From positions 1 through 21,408 of IMG/VR virus record IMGVR_UViG_3300049783_000835: a DNA stretch of 21,408 bases, one strand, 5' to 3'. The DNA is from a virus. Below are positions 18,739-21,408 of this stretch, piece after piece (position 1 is the first letter of the stretch; every line of letters starts with the position of its first letter). A model generated the notes under the pieces. It did no database searches. It had not been told where the DNA came from and worked only from the letters and a program-made list of their open reading frames with translations. Position numbers and translations under genes: made by a program.

Positions 18739-18996
18739 ATGAGTTGGAATCACAGAGTATTAGCACATAAAGATGGAGATGAAATGATTTTTCAGATACA
18801 TGAAGTTTATTACGATAAAGATGGCAATCCAGAAAGTTATACAGAAAATAGTGTGAGCGTGAGTGCTGAAAGTTTGGATGGTATAAAATGGGTACTAGAT
18901 AAAATGAGAGATTGTGCTAATAAACCCATTCTTTTATTGGACGGATTTCCGAATGAGTATAATGGTGGACAACAATCGTATAACAACAATAAATAA
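18739..18996 (+). CDS. Conserved small protein, MSWNxRV family, 85 aa
   Basis: It begins MSWNHRVLAHKDGDEMIFQI and continues HEVYYDKDGNPESYTENSVS, then GIKWVLDKMRDCANKPILLL. This pattern (MSWNxRV, HEVYYDxDGxPxSYTExP, then WxLxxMxxAxxKPIL) is recalled from a widespread bacterial family of unknown function, often seen as single accessory genes, some in gene cassettes. The ATG at 18739 is chosen over a GTG at 18694 because the family starts with MSWN. Its last codons (SYNNNK) are made of the repeat at 18977. The bidirectional terminator follows at once. Confidence 0.75.
   Translation: MSWNHRVLAHKDGDEMIFQIHEVYYDKDGNPESYTENSVSVSAESLDGIKWVLDKMRDCANKPILLLDGFPNEYNGGQQSYNNNK
18977..18991 (+). repeat. 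Repeat F (downstream copy of the split repeat pair)
   Basis: CGTATAACAACAATA is identical to 18535-18549 and similar for about 8 nt beyond. Here it encodes the C-terminal S-Y-N-N-N-K of the conserved 85-residue protein. Nine nucleotides separate it from the terminator left arm. Confidence 0.65.
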
Positions 18997-19000
18997 ATAC

Positions 19001-19030
19001 AAAAAGCCTCGCAATAATGCAAGGCTTTTT
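19001..19030. terminator. Bidirectional intrinsic terminator
   Basis: AAAAAGCCT (19001-19009) pairs with AGGCTTTTT (19022-19030), and GCA pairs with TGC around an ATAA loop, with one mismatch. It carries a T-run on each strand. It lies between the convergent plus operon (ends 18996) and minus late genes (last stop 19046), so it should stop transcription from both sides. Confidence 0.85.
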
Positions 19031-19045
19031 AAATAATAAGTAATT

Positions 19046-19558
19046 TTAAGCTACTAAAGCTAATAAAGCTGTTACTGTTGCAGCATCTAAACTAGGAGAG
19101 TATCCTTTTTGTTCAGCCACTAAAGTAACGTTGTAACCGTTAGGGTCATTTCTACCACCACCTGTAACTAATTCACCTGTTGATGTTACGTTAAATCCCT
19201 TAATTGCTACCCATCTATATTGATCGTTAAAATCTTTATAAACTGCTGAAATTCTAGTTTCTAAAAGCTTATCTAATTCAACATTTGTTTCTGAATTTAC
19301 TTGTTTTAAAAACGAAACTAAAGTAACTGTATTTACTTTGTTTCCAGTTTTTTTATCTGCAATATTAGACTCCGTTAAAGTGTTACCGTCTCCTTGTATA
19401 TCGTAATTGTAAACCGCTGTTAAACCTGCGTTAATTGCGGTTGCTACGTTTGCCGTTACCGTAAAAGCGTCGGCTAGATAATTAAAGAAGTAAATGGTCT
19501 CCACACCCCCCTGTAAATTATCATCGGTTCTTAATCTTCCTGCTGCTATATCTGACAT
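19046..19558 (-). CDS. Probable virion structural protein, 170 aa
   Basis: It begins MSDIAAGRLRTDDNLQGGVE and has an all-beta, Thr/Asn/Gly-rich profile, ending in a hydrophobic tail (AATVTALLALVA). FNVTSTGELVTGGGRNDPNG and YNVTLVAEQ look like beta-sandwich strands. The composition and position after the capsid gene suggest a head decoration, neck or tail-tube-type protein. It is separated from the capsid gene by a strong terminator, so expression is likely lower. No family is certain. Confidence 0.6.
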   Translation of the reverse strand: MSDIAAGRLRTDDNLQGGVETIYFFNYLADAFTVTANVATAINAGLTAVYNYDIQGDGNTLTESNIADKKTGNKVNTVTLVSFLKQVNSETNVELDKLLETRISAVYKDFNDQYRWVAIKGFNVTSTGELVTGGGRNDPNGYNVTLVAEQKGYSPSLDAATVTALLALVA

Positions 19559-19575
19559 ATTTTATTTTGTTTTAT

Positions 19576-19608
19576 AAAAAAAAGAGGTACAGGATTAACC
19601 TATACCTC
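19576..19608 (-). terminator. Intrinsic terminator after the capsid gene
   Basis: On the minus strand a stem GAGGTA/TACCTC (19608-19603 with 19589-19584), a mismatch, then AGG/CCT around a 5-nt loop, is followed by eight T's (19583-19576). It lies in the 76-nt gap between the capsid gene and the downstream virion gene. Readthrough would give a lower level of the latter. Confidence 0.8.
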
Positions 19609-19634
19609 CTTTTCAATGATTAATTATTTAAATT

Positions 19635-20678
19635 TTATCCACCGTAGAGGGTCACATATTTTTGACCAACGACCCATGTCGTTGCCGTTTGAATGTTCTT
19701 AATATAACGTTGTCTTGCACCGTTAGCCATTTGCCCAACCTCTAAAGAAGATACATCAGACGTTAAGTCCATTAACAATTTCAAATAAGATGGAATTGCT
19801 AAAATCCTGAATCCTGTTAAAGGCACGAAATAGATTTCTACGTTGTTGTAAAAAATTCTTTCATTTTCTCCAAAACCTTCAATTATAAAGTTTTTGTTAC
19901 TTGCTGCACCTACAGAGTTGTTAGCAGATTTGATAAGTTGTCTGTCGCCATAAGGAGCGTAGAATCTTGGCGTTTCTTGTCTGTTATTGATTACTTTAGA
20001 ATCAGCAGCCTGATAAATTTTATCATATTCCGCTGCAATAGAAGCTTTATCAACCGCTGCAATGTTTAGTACTTTAATGTAGTCACCTAATCCAGCTCCT
20101 GGAGTTGCTTTAGCTTGTGAATCATTGTGTAATATTGTTGCTGGTAAAGAATTAAACAAGTTAGTTGGCATCGCTGCTACTAATGTTTGCGCTCCTGCTG
20201 AAATAGCACCTTGTGCTGCTCCTGGGGTTAAATCCGCAATTAATGTTTGTTGTGCAGCCGTTGCTCCGTTCCATATAAAGCCTTCTACAGCCTCACTAAT
20301 TGCTGGTGCAACTTGTATTAATACTTCTCTGTCAAATTCTGCTGAATCGATGTTAAATGCTCCTGCTGCCATAGACTTCTCAAATCTAGTACCTAGTAAA
20401 GATACTTCATCAATTACGTCTTGGAATTGGTAAGAAACTAAATTAACAACTGATTTGTTAACGTTTAAATCAACGTCTCCTGTTGCTGTTACGCCCGCTG
20501 TAGTTGCTGCACTTACTGTTACACCTACGCTAGATTCGTAAACCTCTGTTCCAGATTTATGACCCTGATTAACTTCTATCCACTGCTCTCTGATAGTGTC
20601 AGATTCCGCGTATAATTCTCTTTGTATTTTCTCAAATACTGATTTATCGGTTTTAGTTCCGCTATAATTTACACTCAT
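19635..20678 (-). CDS. Major capsid protein (HK97-fold type), 347 aa
   Basis: The protein has an N-terminal helical arm (FEKIQRELYAESDTIREQWI) and a long Ala/Thr/Val-rich beta-domain typical of HK97-fold capsids: AAGAFNIDSAEFDREVLIQV ... AISEAVEGFIWNGATAAQQ. Near the end come a strand FIIEGFGENERIFYNNVEIY and an arm EVGQMANGARQRYIKN with the basic patch usual at capsomer contacts. Position next to a scaffold-like gene and a small conserved head gene, and the length of 347 residues, both support the call. No maturation-protease gene is visible; it may lie outside the window. Confidence 0.75.
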   Translation of the reverse strand: MSVNYSGTKTDKSVFEKIQRELYAESDTIREQWIEVNQGHKSGTEVYESSVGVTVSAATTAGVTATGDVDLNVNKSVVNLVSYQFQDVIDEVSLLGTRFEKSMAAGAFNIDSAEFDREVLIQVAPAISEAVEGFIWNGATAAQQTLIADLTPGAAQGAISAGAQTLVAAMPTNLFNSLPATILHNDSQAKATPGAGLGDYIKVLNIAAVDKASIAAEYDKIYQAADSKVINNRQETPRFYAPYGDRQLIKSANNSVGAASNKNFIIEGFGENERIFYNNVEIYFVPLTGFRILAIPSYLKLLMDLTSDVSSLEVGQMANGARQRYIKNIQTATTWVVGQKYVTLYGG

Positions 20679-20684
20679 AATTTT

Positions 20685-20858
20685 TTATTTTTTTGTTTTT
20701 AAATTTTTTAATTCTGTTTTAATCCAATCAATTTGGTTAGCATCTAATTTAGCAGCCTTTAATAAAGAATCTACTGTAATTTTTCCTTTAACATTTGACA
20801 AAAAAGCTTCGTAAGAAACACCTACATTAAATGGATTGGTTGTATCTAATTTCGCCAT
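20685..20858 (-). CDS. Small conserved head-region protein, 57 aa
   Basis: The ORF begins MAKLDTTNPFNVGVSYEAFL and ends WIKTELKNLKTKK. The NPFNVGVSYxxFL ... VKGKITVDSLLKxxKL ... WIKTEL pattern is recalled from a small gene that sits just before the capsid gene in many Bacteroidota phages. Gaps of 3 nt (scaffold side) and 6 nt (capsid side) flank it. Possibly a scaffold partner or capsid-assembly helper. Confidence 0.7.
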   Translation of the reverse strand: MAKLDTTNPFNVGVSYEAFLSNVKGKITVDSLLKAAKLDANQIDWIKTELKNLKTKK

Positions 20859-20861
20859 TTT

Positions 20862-21377
20862 TTAGTATTTAGATTTTCTCATGTTATGTTCCATTTTCTG
20901 AACGTTGCTCATTTGAGCGTATGGTAATTGACTAGGAGCTTGCTTAATTGATTTAGTTGCTCGTTCTTTTGAAAATGCTAAAATTTCTTCTTTTAAAGTT
21001 TCATTTTCTTTAGCGAATGCAACGTTAGATTTCTCAATTGCCTCAACTCTTTTAGCTAATTCAACCGTCTCTTTTTTCATTTCAACATCCTCATCCATTA
21101 AAGGAGTCATCATTTCTTGAATGTTAGCTATGATTTTTTCTAACATTGAATTAATGTCGGTATGTTCAGCCATTTTAGTTTTCTCTTTTTCCTCATCTTC
21201 ATGCTCCATTAAGTCAACTTTTTCCTCTTCTTTTTCTTCAAGTTTAACTTCTTCTTCTTCTTTTGACTCTTCATGCTCTGCCAATTTTACCTCTTTAGGC
21301 TTTAAAAATTCCTTTAATTGCGCAAATCTGGTATCAATAGCTGATAACAAATCATTGTCTTTCTTATTTTCACTCAT
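20862..21377 (-). CDS. Scaffold-like acidic coiled-coil protein, 171 aa
   Basis: The middle (residues 32-72) is a run of Glu/Lys repeats (EEKEEEKVDLMEHEDEEKEK) followed by long coiled-coil helices (LMDEDVEMKKETVELAKRVE) and a basic C-terminus (NVQKMEHNMRKSKY). This acidic-helical-basic profile is typical of phage head scaffolding proteins, whose basic end binds the capsid protein. The frame stays open for ten more codons upstream to the window edge, so the true start could lie outside; ATG 21377 is preferred because A/T-rich leader DNA precedes it. Confidence 0.65.
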   Translation of the reverse strand: MSENKKDNDLLSAIDTRFAQLKEFLKPKEVKLAEHEESKEEEEVKLEEKEEEKVDLMEHEDEEKEKTKMAEHTDINSMLEKIIANIQEMMTPLMDEDVEMKKETVELAKRVEAIEKSNVAFAKENETLKEEILAFSKERATKSIKQAPSQLPYAQMSNVQKMEHNMRKSKY

Positions 21378-21408
21378 GTTTAATTGATTTAAATTTAATT
21401 GTTCTTCA

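Noticed and set aside
20125-20433. Plus-strand ORF of 102 residues
   Set aside because: It is antisense to the capsid gene, a product of its alanine-rich codons.
21121-21387. Plus-strand Ser-rich ORF of 88 residues
   Set aside because: It is antisense to the Glu/Lys-rich scaffold-like gene; the Ser and Phe runs are complements of Glu and Lys codons.

Overview
The window is part of a tailed-phage genome (Caudoviricetes), free or integrated, whose host is most likely a flavobacterium or another Bacteroidota member. The DNA is strongly AT-rich. Genes lack Shine-Dalgarno sites and instead start behind A-rich leaders ending in ATTATG. The recognisable promoters carry the Bacteroidota -7 box TAnnTTTG. 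Many small genes are packed with 1-30 nt overlaps (TAATG, ATGA). A major capsid protein, a scaffold-like protein, a DUF3127 ssDNA-binding-type protein, a DnaB-like helicase and a Rad52-like annealing protein make the phage origin clear. No integrase, terminase or tail genes lie in the window.

Layout. (1) Positions 1-11625, minus strand: a long early operon of about 40 small genes. It encodes nucleotide and signalling enzymes (MazG-like pyrophosphohydrolase, dATP/dGTP-diphosphohydrolase/MazZ-like protein, HD-domain (p)ppGpp-hydrolase-like protein), recombination and repair proteins (Rad52-like, PD-(D/E)xK nuclease, HNH nuclease, DUF3127), a DnaA domain-IV-like protein, a small sigma factor, a probable 2OG-Fe(II) oxygenase and several membrane microproteins. 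(2) 11626-11751: a divergent promoter region. (3) 11752-17245, plus strand: the replication operon, with HNH nuclease, DUF6291-like replication protein, DNA adenine methyltransferase, RecA-fold helicase and a calcineurin-like phosphoesterase that has its own promoter. (4) 17236-18996, plus strand: an accessory run of very small genes. Five consecutive ORFs are each followed at once by a palindrome-type motif starting TAAC, resembling a gene-cassette array. It ends at a bidirectional terminator (19001-19030). (5) 19046-21408, minus strand: late head genes (scaffold-like, a small conserved protein, major capsid protein, then a terminator and a further virion-like protein), converging on the plus operon.

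How it works together (inference): divergent early promoters express host-takeover and nucleotide-pool genes to the left and replication genes to the right. The phage sigma factor may then redirect host RNA polymerase to late genes. It sits downstream of an unusual structured 78-nt element that could control it. The most unusual part is the cassette-like array at 17236-18560. Other points of interest are the three-way-junction-like element before the sigma gene, exact repeated translation leaders at the left end, and SSB-type acidic tails on two replication proteins. Homology calls come from recognising motifs by eye; no database search was run.
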